Shown here: piece by piece, positions 11,988-22,244 of the stretch
Layout: each line of letters starts with the position of its first letter
Numbering within the stretch: the first letter of the stretch is position 1
Source: Aphrophora alni
Taxonomy: Eukaryota > Arthropoda > Insecta > Hemiptera > Aphrophoridae
NCBI GenBank assembly: GCA_963513935.1
Contig: OY740767.1
Coordinates: 80,278,060 to 80,342,059, forward strand
DNA: 64,000 nucleotides
Direction: 5' to 3'
Translations under genes and position numbers: made by a program
The notes under the pieces: generated by a model
What the model was told of the DNA's origin: nothing
Seen by the model: the letters and a program-made list of their open reading frames with translations, nothing else
Databases searched by the model: none

Positions 11988-12600
11988 CTTTTTTCTGTTA
12001 GATATACAAATTTGTTTATGAAAGCTACATGATTGGTGTTTATGTCGGATTTTTTGGATTTCTTTAACTTTTGTTTGATGTATAAAAGAGTTGTGTTAAG
12101 TTCTTTTGTAGTTAAAATTTTATCCTAAAGCTGATAATATTAAATATTCCTCTAAGTTTCTTAGTTGAAATATTTTAAAATAAAATTTATTGTTATTTAA
12201 ATATTGGTCTAATAAATGTGATATTAGAGAAAGGGCCAGTTTTGTATTGAAACATAATACATTTTATTGATATTGCTTTTGATTTACCTATATTGGAAAT
12301 GTGATACACGAATGGTCTAGATAGTACAATGAAAATAATTACCAATTAATATAAGCTTGAGATGAAATATTTATACATTATGTTTAGTAATTTGCAGACG
12401 TTGATTAATCTAAGTACGTTAAATTATGATTTATTATTGCAAATTAATAAAAATCTGAAGTGAATATAGTACAACAATAAAACAAAATATGTGAAATAGC
12501 AAGTGTGTTAATATATACGTATATAAGATGTGTCACATATACGATTATCTACTATTTTGAAAATAGGTACAATTTGTTGCTAGCTGCCAAACTCTAGTTA
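10671..12600. other. AT-rich non-coding interval with (AT)n at 11951-11985
   Basis: Nothing codes here. A patch at 11390-11650 is somewhat GC-richer and unique within the window, but has stops in all frames. Confidence 0.5.
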
Positions 12601-13175
12601 TTTCTTTCGTCTTCCATGCTATGTTCATTAGCAGAAGCAGTAAATTTCCACCTCTTGTTCCATGTATTTGATCATCTTCGATGAGATTTGGTCATGTAAT
12701 GCTGCTTTGCCGAGCTTTTTCCTTTTGATAGCTGCCCTCAGTTCCAGTGCAATGGTTGTACTTTCACCTTCCTCTTCTACTAATATATCCTCTTCTTCCA
12801 ATATTTCCTCCAATTGCTGCTCGTTTTGTTCTAGCAGTTCTTTAAAGTGTTGCTTCCATCTCTCCATGATCTCTTCCTCTGTTGTTAAGAGCACACCATT
12901 CATATATTTTATAAATTTCAATGGACACTCCTTCTCCTTCCTCCAGTTGTTCAGTGTTGTAGAAAATTTTTTGGTTTTCATCATGGATTTTTCCATAAAT
13001 TCACCAAACTTTTCCCAACTTTGTGTCTTGGAAACTTTAACAATCTCTTTCAATATTATCCTTTGGTTTTTGTACCTCTGGAAATCTTCTATTGATCTCG
13101 CCATGAGGTACTTTTTCCATAGCTCTTTCTTTTCTTTACAGCTTCTTTTACTTGGTCATTCCACCAATGTGATCA
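12600..13175 (-). pseudogene. RTE-like LINE fragment, endonuclease-RT linker
   Basis: The minus strand reads WWNDQVKEAV from about 13172, followed after one frameshift by LWKKYLMARSIEDFQRYKNQ, then a basic region and MERWKQHFKELLEQ, and finally a degraded GKAALHDQISSKMIKYM that matches the GKAxGPDxIxxExxK entry into the reverse transcriptase domain. This order is characteristic of the linker between endonuclease and RT in RTE and related LINEs. RT catalytic motifs, endonuclease and 3' end are missing, so it is a short dead fragment. Its neighbour at 13505 is an unrelated DNA transposon. Confidence 0.8.
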
Positions 13176-13504
13176 ATACATTATTTCTAGTAGAAAATAA
13201 TATTTATTCTTTCATTTCGTTATTTTGTTAATTTAATAAGTAAACTAAATTTATTTTGAGAAATTGTTTAGATTATAACCACTGTTTTCTTATAAACATT
13301 TCCCCCAAATCACAATGCATTGGCGCTATTATTATAAAACTGTATTTGGTAATTCAAAACAATGAATATTAAAGTGTTTTTACTGCGAAATTGTTGTAAT
13401 AAAACAAATAAATGTTAACCCATACATTTAATGATCATAGTCATCTACCTCTTAGTTTCAGTATTGTAGATGTGCACAACATTAATAAAAATCAGATTCT
13501 GTCT
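13176..13504. other. AT-rich interval between the RTE-like and hAT fragments
   Basis: No coding signal. I looked here for a CAGGG-type left hAT end and did not find one. Confidence 0.5.
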
Positions 13505-13817
13505 ATTGTTTCTGTTGTAGATTGTTTAATCCCTCATCAAAGTCACATTTTGTGACTCCAGAGGTTTTAACAACTGGAAAAATTTGGCAGACCGTTTAAA
13601 GTTCCATGAGTTGTCACCAGATCATTTCAAAAATATGGCTACATGGTTTGAAGCAGAAAAAATAATTAAAGGAGACACATCAATCAACCAGCATATAATA
13701 AAGCAAAGTGAAATTGAGGCTCAGCGTTCAGAAAAAGTATTACGTCGGTTAGTGGAATTCACTTTATATCTAGCAGAGCACAACATGGCATTTCGTGGGT
13801 CATCTTCCAAAAGATGA
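13505..13817 (+). pseudogene. hAT transposase fragment (DUF4371 / ZMYM1-like)
   Basis: The plus strand reads SLIKVTFCDSRGFNNWKNLA, then DRLKFHELSPDHFKNMATWF, and ends in LAEHNMAFRGSSSKR and a stop. The features GFNxWKxLxxRLKxHExSxxH, the TWFEAEK helix, a QIIKxSEIExQRxxxVLxR-like stretch and LAEHNxAFRG are the hallmark of DUF4371-containing hAT-related transposases, just after the TTF-type zinc finger. In intact proteins of several hundred residues this is only the N-terminal third; the DDE/RNase H-like core and the C-terminal dimerisation domain are absent. It is cut off at 13817, and the LOA/I-type LINE begins about 100 bp downstream. A candidate right end of the same hAT lies at 18183-18247. 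Confidence 0.85.
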
Positions 13818-13994
13818 TATATAAATTTTATATTTTTAATATATATATATATATTATCAAAATGAAAATGAGCACCAAAGACAATAACAAATGATAAAAA
13901 ATCTGTATTTTGATGGATTGTATTTTGTACATATTATAATGTTGGAAGTCACTAGGCACTTCAGCCATTAAGACTTTTTGTGCGCTTCCTTGTC

Positions 13995-14927
13995 TTAGGC
14001 AATCCACTGTAGTTCTAAATCCTTCGTGAGTCTTAGAACTTGTGCAGCTAGGTCGTCTTCCTTTGTAGGTATGTCTGTGAGGCCGAAAATCTGTAATCTT
14101 CTCCTCTCCAGAGCTTCACAATACAAAAGTATGTTTTCTGCTGTGTCTTTATATTGGTTACACAGTCTACAGGTTGTCCTGCCTTGAGTTAAACCCATGG
14201 TGTTTAAGTGTTCCCTGAAAGCTCCATGACCAGTCATGAAGCTTAAGACTTTCCTTAGGTTGTTTCTATTCAATGGTATTACATACCTAGAGAGTGTCTG
14301 ATTCGGATTGTACAGCGACCCGTAGAGTTTTCCTCTAGAGGCCTCCCTCCAGCGGTTGAGTGTTTCCTGTTCATCCCATCGTCTCAGAGTGGTTCTTCCG
14401 ACCGATTTACTGATACCACAAGCAGGTTTTGGTCCGATGAATGGAGTCTGTGCTCCCAACTTAGCCAGTTCATCAGCTTTCTCATTTCCCTCATAACCTC
14501 TGTGCCCAGGTATTCAGAATAGGTTTACCTGGTTTCGGGTCTAGAGTTGGACTAGAGCTTGATTACAATCCCACACTAATTTAGAGTTGAATTCGTGTGA
14601 ACAAATAGCCTTCAAAGCGGCCTGACTGTCAGATCTGATTGTGATATGTTCTTCATCATATCCTCTTTCTATATCCTCTTTTTATATGGCATAAACTTCG
14701 GCCTGAAATACCGTTGCATATCTACCTAGGGCAATGCTTATTTATACCCTAGGTGATTTACTGAAGATTCCTGCTCCGACTCCTTGGGCGGTGCGGGAGC
14801 CATCAGTGTAGCATTCTACGCTCTTAGCTGTAGCCACTGTTCCTTCTATCATGTCCTCCTCATGTGGGATACACATATTGAAGGGCTGTGTCCATGAGAT
14901 TTTATTAATCATATAATCTTGTCTCAT
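13995..14927 (-). pseudogene. LINE RNase H domain and C-terminal zinc-knuckle-like region
   Basis: VECYTDGSRTAQGVGAGIFS (14742-14927) carries the first RNase H aspartate, then in other frames VFQAEVYAI (Glu), IRSDSQAALKA (second Asp) and PGHRGYEGNEKADELAKLGA (His and final Asp), so all RNase H landmarks are recognisable though broken up by stops. The tail 14459-13995 has CRLCNQYKDTAENILLYCEA, the CxxC...HxxxxC-like motif common at LINE ORF2 C-termini (the His replaced by Asn here). The stop at 13995 is the probable natural end. Confidence 0.88.
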
Positions 14928-15083
14928 AGTTAGAATTTAATCATAAGATTTAAAAGTACGGATTGTGCCATGCCCCTTAGGCCACCGGCTATCTCACCAC
15001 ATTCCAGAGCAAAATACTCTGTATGCCGCCAGACTTGCTTCTGCTATGATGCTGAGGTTAATCGGGTCTATTCCCAAGAGAGA

Positions 15084-15770
15084 TTAGAGATCTGTAGTAG
15101 GTGTGCTTCTGAAAGCTACTGAGATGCATAGACAGGCCAACCTTTTATACTTATTAGCCTGTTTGTTGTAACGGTTTGGAGAGCTTTTGTCCACAACACC
15201 ATCGATCCATACTGCTTCATATAGCCATCTAATCATGGCTGGACGAAGTCCCCAGTTCTTTCCCAAAAGGCGTTTACAACTCATTAAAGATTTCGTTGCT
15301 TTTTGGATGCTATGTTCTACATGTTTATTCCAAGTAAGTCTTTTATCCAGTATCACCCCTAGATATTTGACCTCTTCTGATAGGCGCAAACGTGTTCCTC
15401 CTAGACTGATATCAATGTTATCTAGTTTGATTCTCCTTGTAAAGGGTACTATGATGGCTTTTTCCGGATTTACGGCCAGGCCTTCATCCCTGCACCAGTT
15501 GTGAATTATCCTCAGAGCTCTATTCATTATGTCTGATATTATGTTAGTATGTTTACCTTTAATTATCCCGACAATGTCATCTGCGTAACTTTGCGTGTAG
15601 TATCCCATATCATTTAATTTTTTAATTAGAGAATCTACTACCATATTTCACAGTAGAGGAGAAAGTATACCACCTTGAAGGGTACCTTTATCGGCGGACA
15701 CTTCAAGTTCCTGGCCATACTGGATTGATCGGATGGTTCTACTACTGACCAATGACCTGAGCCAATTACA
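15084..15770 (-). pseudogene. LINE reverse transcriptase domain, C-terminal half
   Basis: Resumes after the insert with CNWLRSLVSSRTIRSIQYGQ, KGTLQGGILSPLL (motif B), one internal stop, then YTQSYADDIVGIIKG, in which the catalytic YADD box (motif C) is intact. Downstream LGVILDKRLTWNKHVEHSIQ and GLRPAMIRWLYEAVW are the thumb blocks usual for this LINE group. Confidence 0.9.
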
Positions 15771-16295
15771 TGTAGTGATTACCACCACTCCCCCTCGACT
15801 TCGTGAATCTGGACATATCCGCCCGGCTAGCTGATAAGAGTAGAGTAGTGCTCGAGACAGCTGTGACTAAGGACGTCTTCAGCGATCTTCCTAATTATAT
15901 TATAGTGCGGTAAATTTCTATTATGCCTTGCTAAACCCAAAGGAATAGGGCCGTTCGGCCCTTGGGTTTATATCTGGGCGCATCGCGAGTTTTGGAATAT
16001 CGTAAAATTATTAGTCGAACTATACGCGGCTACGTTAGGCCCTGCTATAGACCGACATGTTGTTGCAATACAGTGTAGTTAATATTAATATTGGTATTAG
16101 TGTAATTCTCTTATTTTAAGTTAATTAGTTTGTAGTAATACTTGTCAAAAATGGCTAGCCTAAGTTGAGATTCGCCCAGTGTACTTTATTAATTTTACCA
16201 CGCGATCGGGACCCGGTAATACATTTCTAAAGTAGATCCGCTGACCACCCAAATCGTACCCCAAATGCAATAACAATACTCCCCCTACCGTTGCA
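15771..16295. mobile_element. Solo LTR (525 bp) inserted in the LINE RT domain
   Basis: The insert starts TGTAGTG and ends CGTTGCA (TG...CA termini) and is flanked by the 4-bp direct repeat TACA (15767-15770 and 16296-16299). Removing the insert plus one TACA joins the LINE codons into MTTCNWLRSLVSS without a frame change, which pins both borders. A 4-bp duplication and TG/CA ends fit a gypsy-type LTR retrotransposon reduced to a solo LTR. It contains a hairpin (15933-15970) and no reading frame. Orientation is undecided because TATA- and AATAAA-like strings do not lie in the expected order on either strand. Confidence 0.8.
15932..15971. other. Strong hairpin inside the solo LTR
   Basis: AGGGCCG and CGGCCCT (15947-15962) are separated by TT and flanked by AAACCCAA and TTGGGTTT, giving a two-tier stem with a short asymmetric bulge. 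It is the strongest short inverted repeat I noticed in the window. R-region stems of this kind occur in LTRs, but its role is unknown. Confidence 0.7.
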
Positions 16296-16787
16296 TACAG
16301 GTGGTCATATCCAGTCCTCGGGTTTCAGCTGCAGTAACAAGTGACTTATAAGCCGTATTATCGAAGGCGCCCTGAATATCAATAAATGCTCCAAGAGCCA
16401 CCTCTTTAAACGCTAACGAGTCCTCAATCCTGCTAACCAGCTGATGCAGTGCTGTTTTCGCAGGATTTTCCTGACTGATATGCCAATTGGTTACAATGAA
16501 TGGGGTTAACTGATATTACCTCATTTTGTATGTGAACTTGTAACACTCTCTCAATAGTCATCAATAGAAAGGATGATAAGCAGATTGGACGAAACGACTT
16601 GGGGTCTATATAATTACCATTGCCAGGTTTCGGAATAAATACTACCCTGCTAAGTGTCCAGGCAGACGGCACGTAACCTAGGGCCATACTAGCTCTGAAC
16701 ACCTCACATAGAAGAGTGTGTAGAGAGTCTGGAGCCTTTTGTAACAAGGCAGGAAATATTCCATATTCTCCAGGCGATTTAAATGGG
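16296..16787 (-). pseudogene. LINE reverse transcriptase domain, N-terminal half
   Basis: Contains SAWTLSRVVFIPKPGNGNYI and FRPICLSSFLLMTIERVLQ, the RT 0-1 blocks of LOA-like elements, then after a frameshift ALGAFIDIQGAFDNTAYKSL, whose FxDIxxAFD is catalytic motif A. The domain is broken off at 16296 by the inserted solo LTR and resumes at 15770 in the correct frame. Confidence 0.85.
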
Positions 16788-16792
16788 CTGAA

Positions 16793-17455
16793 TTAATGTA
16801 TTGCCCATTTGACCTTATTGGTCGTTATGATTTTTCTAGCAATTTGCCAGTCTGCTCGTGAGGCTCTTACATGTCTCCGATTCTGCTGTGGCTCTAGATG
16901 AGCCACAAGTTTACAATCTGGAAAGTGTGTTTGAAGCAAAACTTTCAAAGTTTCTAATCCAGAGGTTGTCAGTCTTCCCTCCCGGCTCTTGAGAGAACCA
17001 GTCGGGCAGACTGAACCCTTCGAAAGAACCTTGTATATTCTGGAGACTGATTTAGTATTGTCTATCTCCCCGCAAAATTTTCTCCAAGAAGTTCTTTTAG
17101 ACCGTCTTAAGAGTAGATTGTATTCAGTGAAGGATGTATAATATTTCTCCCATTGTCCGTTTCGTTTAGCGCCATTAAATAATCGCCTTGTTTGTTTTTT
17201 CTTCCTCTCCAGATCCTCCTTCCACCATAACATACCTCTCCGATTGGATCGGGATTGGACAGGACAGTTATCGAAATATGAGTCATTGATAGCTTCTTGT
17301 AAGTTACAGGTCACGGACTCAATATCATTTACATGTCTAATAAATGTATTTAGGGATGCCAGCTTACAATTTACCTCCTGGTGATAGGAGTTCCAATCTG
17401 TTCTCCTAGGATTCCTAAACTTGTCCTCATCTGAAGCAAAGTTTAGTTGCCACAT
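16793..17455 (-). pseudogene. LINE ORF2 linker between endonuclease and RT
   Basis: A continuous 220-residue stretch. It includes LWWKEDLERKKKQTRRLFNG and YTSFTEYNLLLRRSKRTSWR, the WW-x-DxLxxxRKxxRRxxN...YxxxRxxYxxxxRxxKRxxW signature found before the RT domain in LOA/I/R1-type LINEs. The sequence joins the RT segment at 16787 only through a frame change. Confidence 0.8.
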
Positions 17456-17515
17456 AATGTGACAGTGGTCCGAGGAAGATACGTAGTCTCATACACGCCA
17501 TTCACTAATAAAGGA

Positions 17516-18124
17516 TCAAACGTATTCAGTAGCTATTGTAATGTCAATGACCTCCTCACGTAGTCTATTTCTGAACGTAGGCTTATCACCGACATTACCT
17601 ATCAGTAAATTATTACTGTTAAGGAAATCTAAGAATGACTCACTTCTAGCGTTGGTGTCACTAGATCCCCAGGCTTCGTGGTGTGAGTTGGAGTCTATGC
17701 CCGCAAGGAACTGCTCCTTCTCCCGCCTAACGAAGTCGATTACACATCCTAGTTCCCAAGAAGGTGGAAGGTCTCTCGCATCATACGGAAGGTATACTGA
17801 GCTAACAATAATGCTCCTTCCACCATCCGTATGTGCGATAGTGATTTTCACCGTTGTGTTGTCTCTAGAACAGAAATCAATCAACGGTAAGCAGGGAAAA
17901 TGTGTCTTTACCACAATACATGTTCACCAATTAATAATAGAGCAATTAAAAATAAGCTTACCTTTACTGTTACCTAGTCCTATGATCTGTCCTCAGCTTA
18001 TCCATGGTTCTTGGATCAGGGCTAGGTCAATGTTTTCAGAGAGAAACCTCTGACAGAAGACTGCAGAAGCAGCGTTACTGTGATGTAGATTGCACTGGAG
18101 TATCCTCAGAGGGATTTTGTACAT
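17516..18124 (-). pseudogene. LINE AP endonuclease domain (ORF2 N-terminus)
   Basis: The frame opens at ATG 18124 with MYKIPLRILQCNLHHSNAAS and continues to ALIQEPW, the classic start of LINE apurinic-type endonucleases that nick the target for reverse transcription. After a break, 17914-17516 gives GIDSNSHHEAWGSSDTNARS, then TFRNRLREEVIDITIA, matching the DxNxxHxxWGS and PTFxNxxxxxxxDxT motifs. The terminal SDH motif follows at about 17490 in another frame. At least one stop (near 17980) and frame changes make it non-functional. Confidence 0.85.
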
Positions 18125-18182
18125 AAATAAAATATAAATCAAATCTTAGTATATGTTATAATTTATATAAAATAAAATTACG

Positions 18183-18247
18183 AGTTTTACCTGGTGGGGG
18201 GGATTTAAGCCTTGCCTTGGGCGCCTACATACCATGCGACGGCCCTG
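18183..18247 (-). mobile_element. Probable hAT right terminal end
   Basis: On the minus strand the segment starts CAGGGCCGTCGCATGGTATG and continues with GGCGCCCAAGGCAAGGC and a C-rich run. CAGGGCCG followed by GGCGCC...GGC is typical of termini of DUF4371-type hAT elements. Together with the transposase fragment at 13505-13817, this suggests the LOA/I LINE inserted into an hAT copy. The left hAT end was not found. Confidence 0.5.
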
Positions 18248-18504
18248 AACATTATTAACCCCATAATCATTTACCAAAGTCTAGAATATTGTACAATTAA
18301 ACATGATCAAACCTTTTTTGAAAATCATATAAAAGTCAAATGCTTAAAACTAATAAGTGCACTCATTCATTTTAATTATTTATATGTTTTTATACATATT
18401 TTCTACACATAACATCAAGTAAATACGTTTTTAAGAAGCCTATGAACATAAATGTTACAAGTGGGATTGACATTTATTTTTTCACCATGATACAAACTCT
18501 TATT
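18248..18504. other. AT-rich non-coding interval
   Basis: No supported feature. Confidence 0.4.
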
Positions 18505-18735
18505 CTTTCAAACTTTACTACATCTGTGAAATGAAGGGTGTAATTTGTTTGCTCAATGCATTGGTTCTCATCTGAAAAGTTTCCCAATTTCAATTGTCGC
18601 TCTCTGTCAGAAAGCGAACTTCTTCAATGCTTTCTTTCGAGCAACGACAAAGTTTTTCAATTACACCACGCCGATATAAACTTCACATTTATCATCGTAT
18701 AGTGTTAATATCCTTAAAGTAAATTTCATTGAATT
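18505..18735 (-). repeat. Dispersed repeat family B, copy 2
   Basis: The reverse complement aligns with 5421-5605 over the core and with 58045-58225 further upstream: ATATTAACACTATACGATGA here against ATATTAATACTACACGATGA there. It is the longest copy in the window. No coding potential. Confidence 0.75.
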
Positions 18736-19381
18736 TGTAATAATTATCTTTTAATGAAAACTTTAACAAATAATATTGTTTCATTTTCCCCCCATATATA
18801 CAATAAAATACATTTTCCCAATGCTTCGATTGCTCGAAATAAGGCAAATTATATCACAAACATATAAATTAACATATTCAAGGAAGTCTTATACTCTGTT
18901 TTTTTCCCTTTATTTTTTCTAAACTAATATGCAAATAGATTGGGCCTCTAGAACATAAAATGATTATGAATGGTAAAAGTCTTACGTTTACAACGACATG
19001 AAACACATCCTTCAGTTGTAGCAGTTAAATTAAACCACGTTTAAATTTATTTATGTTATAGGTAATTTAAATTTCTATAAATTAATAATTATATTATGGA
19101 AATGTGTATAGATAATTATAAACCATTCTTCGATTGAACACTTCATAGCTATACTATCCCTAATCAAATACCACAGCGGCATTTAAGCTAAAACCAATTT
19201 TAATTTTGAAACATATAAAGTAAATTTAATATTGCTTTTAAAAGTTGAAAAAAGTAGAAAAACTGTTTTCAATACCAATTTCATCACCTAAAACAACCAT
19301 TCCCTATTATTTAAAAAAATAAACGTTGTACTTCAAAATTATAAGATTATAAGTGTAACGACCTTCTTATCGTCTTTACAG
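18736..19381. other. AT-rich non-coding interval
   Basis: No supported feature. It ends in a pyrimidine tract and CAG acceptor at 19381. Confidence 0.4.
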
Positions 19382-19457
19382 ATTAAATTTTAAGATGTTC
19401 AAACTCTATAGTAATGCCCGGTCCATCAGGTGGTGGCACCTGGCGGACAAACTCTGA
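19382..19457 (+). other. Coding-like island, possible terminal exon
   Basis: A strong acceptor (CCTTCTTATCGTCTTTACAG, ending 19381) is followed by 24 open codons ending at TGA 19455-19457: KMFKLYSNARSIRWWHLADK is the protein-like part. The same GC-rich patch (to about 19500) is also open on the minus strand in a sequence including FVRQVPPPDGPGITIEF, so strand and coding status are ambiguous. It contains the palindrome CAGGTGGTGGCACCTG and could instead be a repeat fragment. Function unknown. Confidence 0.2.
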
Positions 19458-20896
19458 AAACGGCCTCACGCTATTCGACTCTGAACTTAACCCCAAATAA
19501 GAACCAGTCTAGATATTACAGTTACAATGTAGAGTCGGTTTTCAATGCTCGTGACCATTTCCTTTCTACTTAAAAAAAAAAAAAACCTTTAAAAATTAGT
19601 CAAAATTTTTTTTCGAGCGTGCAAAAACCTTTCTTCTAATTTAAATATGTGAACATGTATTATTTCAACCAAGTTCCTAGTCTTCAACATAAATAACATC
19701 CGACAATCAAAATACTCATTCTTTCAAACCAGGTAACTCAAAAATTTCAATTCAAAGCAAATTAGGTTAACCATATTAAGAAAATATGTATTTCTATTTC
19801 ATAAATGTAAAATTTTAAAATCTTTTCAATCATAATTGAACCTTAAGTTTTTTGTAAATTCTTTAGAGCATAAACTATATGATCTTTTGAAAGAATAAAA
19901 CAAAGATTCATTTTAGAAATTATAAAATCAAATCTTGAATTAATGAATCATTAAATTTAATAATAACTATTATTGAATTTGCTTGTCAATTGTACCAGCT
20001 TAAATTCAAACTATCTTTAGAAAAAAGGAAAGCTTCCTTTTATCTTTATTAATGTAAAGTCATTTAGTTATTTAATTTTTAATATATATATACATATAAA
20101 GCATTTTGTCTTTAAAGAAATTGCCTTTTTTAATATATAACTTAATTACAGAAAAATTTATTGCTCATAAACCTGCAACAGAAATGTTTAAACCTGTCTA
20201 GAAGTGTCTGTGCTCTTTTTAATTGACATATTTATTCCTGCAGCAAAAGCTGGTTCGAGTATGCAGTAATATATATAAAAAAAACTAAGTTCCGGCAGTA
20301 CATTTCATGTTTATGCAAAACTGGGGACTTCCTTTAAGATATGTAAAAGGACAAAGAGAAAAATAAGCAACAATTTAAGCTGAGAATTTATTATAGTGAA
20401 AAATAAACTTGAACTGTTTTGTGGAATAATGTTGAATGTTTGATGAACTAGACTTAATAATTTTCTTTTAAAAATATGTACAAAATACAAAAATAAAATA
20501 AATACGGATGGGATAAGCATGCACTTTTCGGCGTCAAGACCCAAAAGGGGTTAATCTCCAAAATTTAAAATATTGACGTCAATATACCTTTTAAATATAT
20601 AATCAAAATAAATAAATTTACCTTTGTTAAAACATATAATCAAAATTAATTTTCCTTTTACAGTTGGGCAACTTACTTTTCCAGATGTAACTTATTAATT
20701 CTCATATATCATGTGTAATTAATAAGTTAAAATTTGTTAACTTTAATATATGTAATTTAAAAACTAAATTTTGTAACTCTTAATATTTTGATGAATTGAA
20801 TTTTTTATTAAAAAATTCACTTAGTAATTAATTGTATGGGGGGGGGGGGTTGATTAAAATAATGTCTAAAACTTACCAATTTTTGGGCGCATAAAC

Positions 20897-20950
<54 letters not shown>

Positions 20951-22203
20951 TGTCAATTGTTACCTTTCAGATCGTTCTATTTATCTAATAAATAAGTAAG
21001 AACTACTAATCTATGTTACATGTCTTTTGTGTAAATGGTTAACTTGATTTGTCAAAATTTAAATAAATTGCAGGTCAATTGAAATTCAACATCTTCTTAT
21101 TCAAACATGTTACCATACCTGGTTCCAGAGTTAAACTTTTAAAGATTTCTTCCTTAATTCTTAAATAATAGTACCATAAGTAAACCTAGGTGGTTGTAAG
21201 TTATATATGTAAAGGCTTTGTGTGTGGGGGGGGGGAACACTCTAATAAAATATAATGAACACTGTGGTAACCGTGCATCTCCCACAGATTTGATAATGAC
21301 AACTACAATGAACTTTCAAAAAGTTGTCAATCTTGTCTGATTCGTTAGTTAGAATCGAAGTCACTCCCTTACTGGAAAACAATTTTCGAAGGTAATATAA
21401 GTCAGTGGCATAAGATTTGTCGTTGCTATTCTGTGGTTAAGTGAGGAGATTCTAAACAGAAAATGAGCACTAGATATTGTCGAGAACAACTGATGTCAGT
21501 GGATCAAATGCAGATTCCGGTTAGATTAACATTGGACGTTAAAATCAATTTAGGAAATTGTAATAAAATATAACATTCATTTTAAAATGTTAAACTAAGA
21601 TATTCTAACTTTTTATTATTCTAATTAAGAATGAATATGTAGTGAGATATAATAAAGAGGGTACAATCCATCCAACACTAAATAATAATACGTCAAGTTG
21701 AAAGAAGAACTGAAAGAAGTCAAGAGCAATAAAGTCAGAGAGAATCAAGTTTTTCTTCTATATACAATTTTAAAATTAATAAATACTTCAAATAAATCAT
21801 GAATAACTTTAAGTAAACTGATTAAATAAAAAGTGGAATTTGAGTCAGTAAGATCATTCATATTATTGTAAATTTTAATAATGTTTTGAATTTGAATTTC
21901 CAACACAATTCATTAAATAAAAATAAATTGGTCAGTCTAGAAACTTAGAGGTTAAATATGGATGGTATATAATTATTTGTTGTTAGGTGTAAGGCTCGAA
22001 CTCTAGTGCTGAGTAAAATTTCGTGTTTTAAATTTTAAAAATTGAATTTCATCTATTTTATTTTGTAAACATATTCAATAAAATTGTTTGCTAAATTTCT
22101 AATTTAAATACAAAAAAAAGTATTTCAAAATAAATAAATGGTCTGCTGATTAAGTACTGTAAAATAAAAATATACATTTAAATCATTTGATACCAATTGT
22201 TAG
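19458..22203. other. AT-rich non-coding interval, (AT)n at 20900-20949
   Basis: Apart from the microsatellite, and G runs at about 20839 and 21225, no structured feature is visible. Open frames here are short and of AT-driven composition. Confidence 0.5.
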
Positions 22204-22244
22204 CTGTAGAAGCTACAACCTTGAGGGAAGAGTCTATAAATAAG
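22204..22244 (+). other. Possible 41-bp exon
   Basis: Lies between TTGATACCAATTGTTAG and GTAAGAGC, and is open in one frame as VEATTLREESINK. Too short to judge; listed for comparison with the other exon candidates on this strand. Confidence 0.15.

Larger units (their letters stand above)
13900..18124 (-). mobile_element. 5'-truncated non-LTR retrotransposon, LOA/I group with RNase H
   Basis: One degenerate ORF2 runs on the minus strand from 18124 to 13995 in the order AP endonuclease, linker, reverse transcriptase, RNase H, C-terminal zinc-knuckle-like domain. R1 and Jockey clades lack RNase H; LOA, I and relatives have it, and the FIPKPGNGNYxxPKSFRPIC motif is LOA-like. No gag-like ORF1 precedes it, so the 5' end is truncated. 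Stops and frameshifts occur in every domain. It is interrupted at 15771-16295 by a solo LTR. The 3' boundary near 13900 is approximate, and I could not define a target-site duplication in the AT-rich flanks. Confidence 0.85.
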
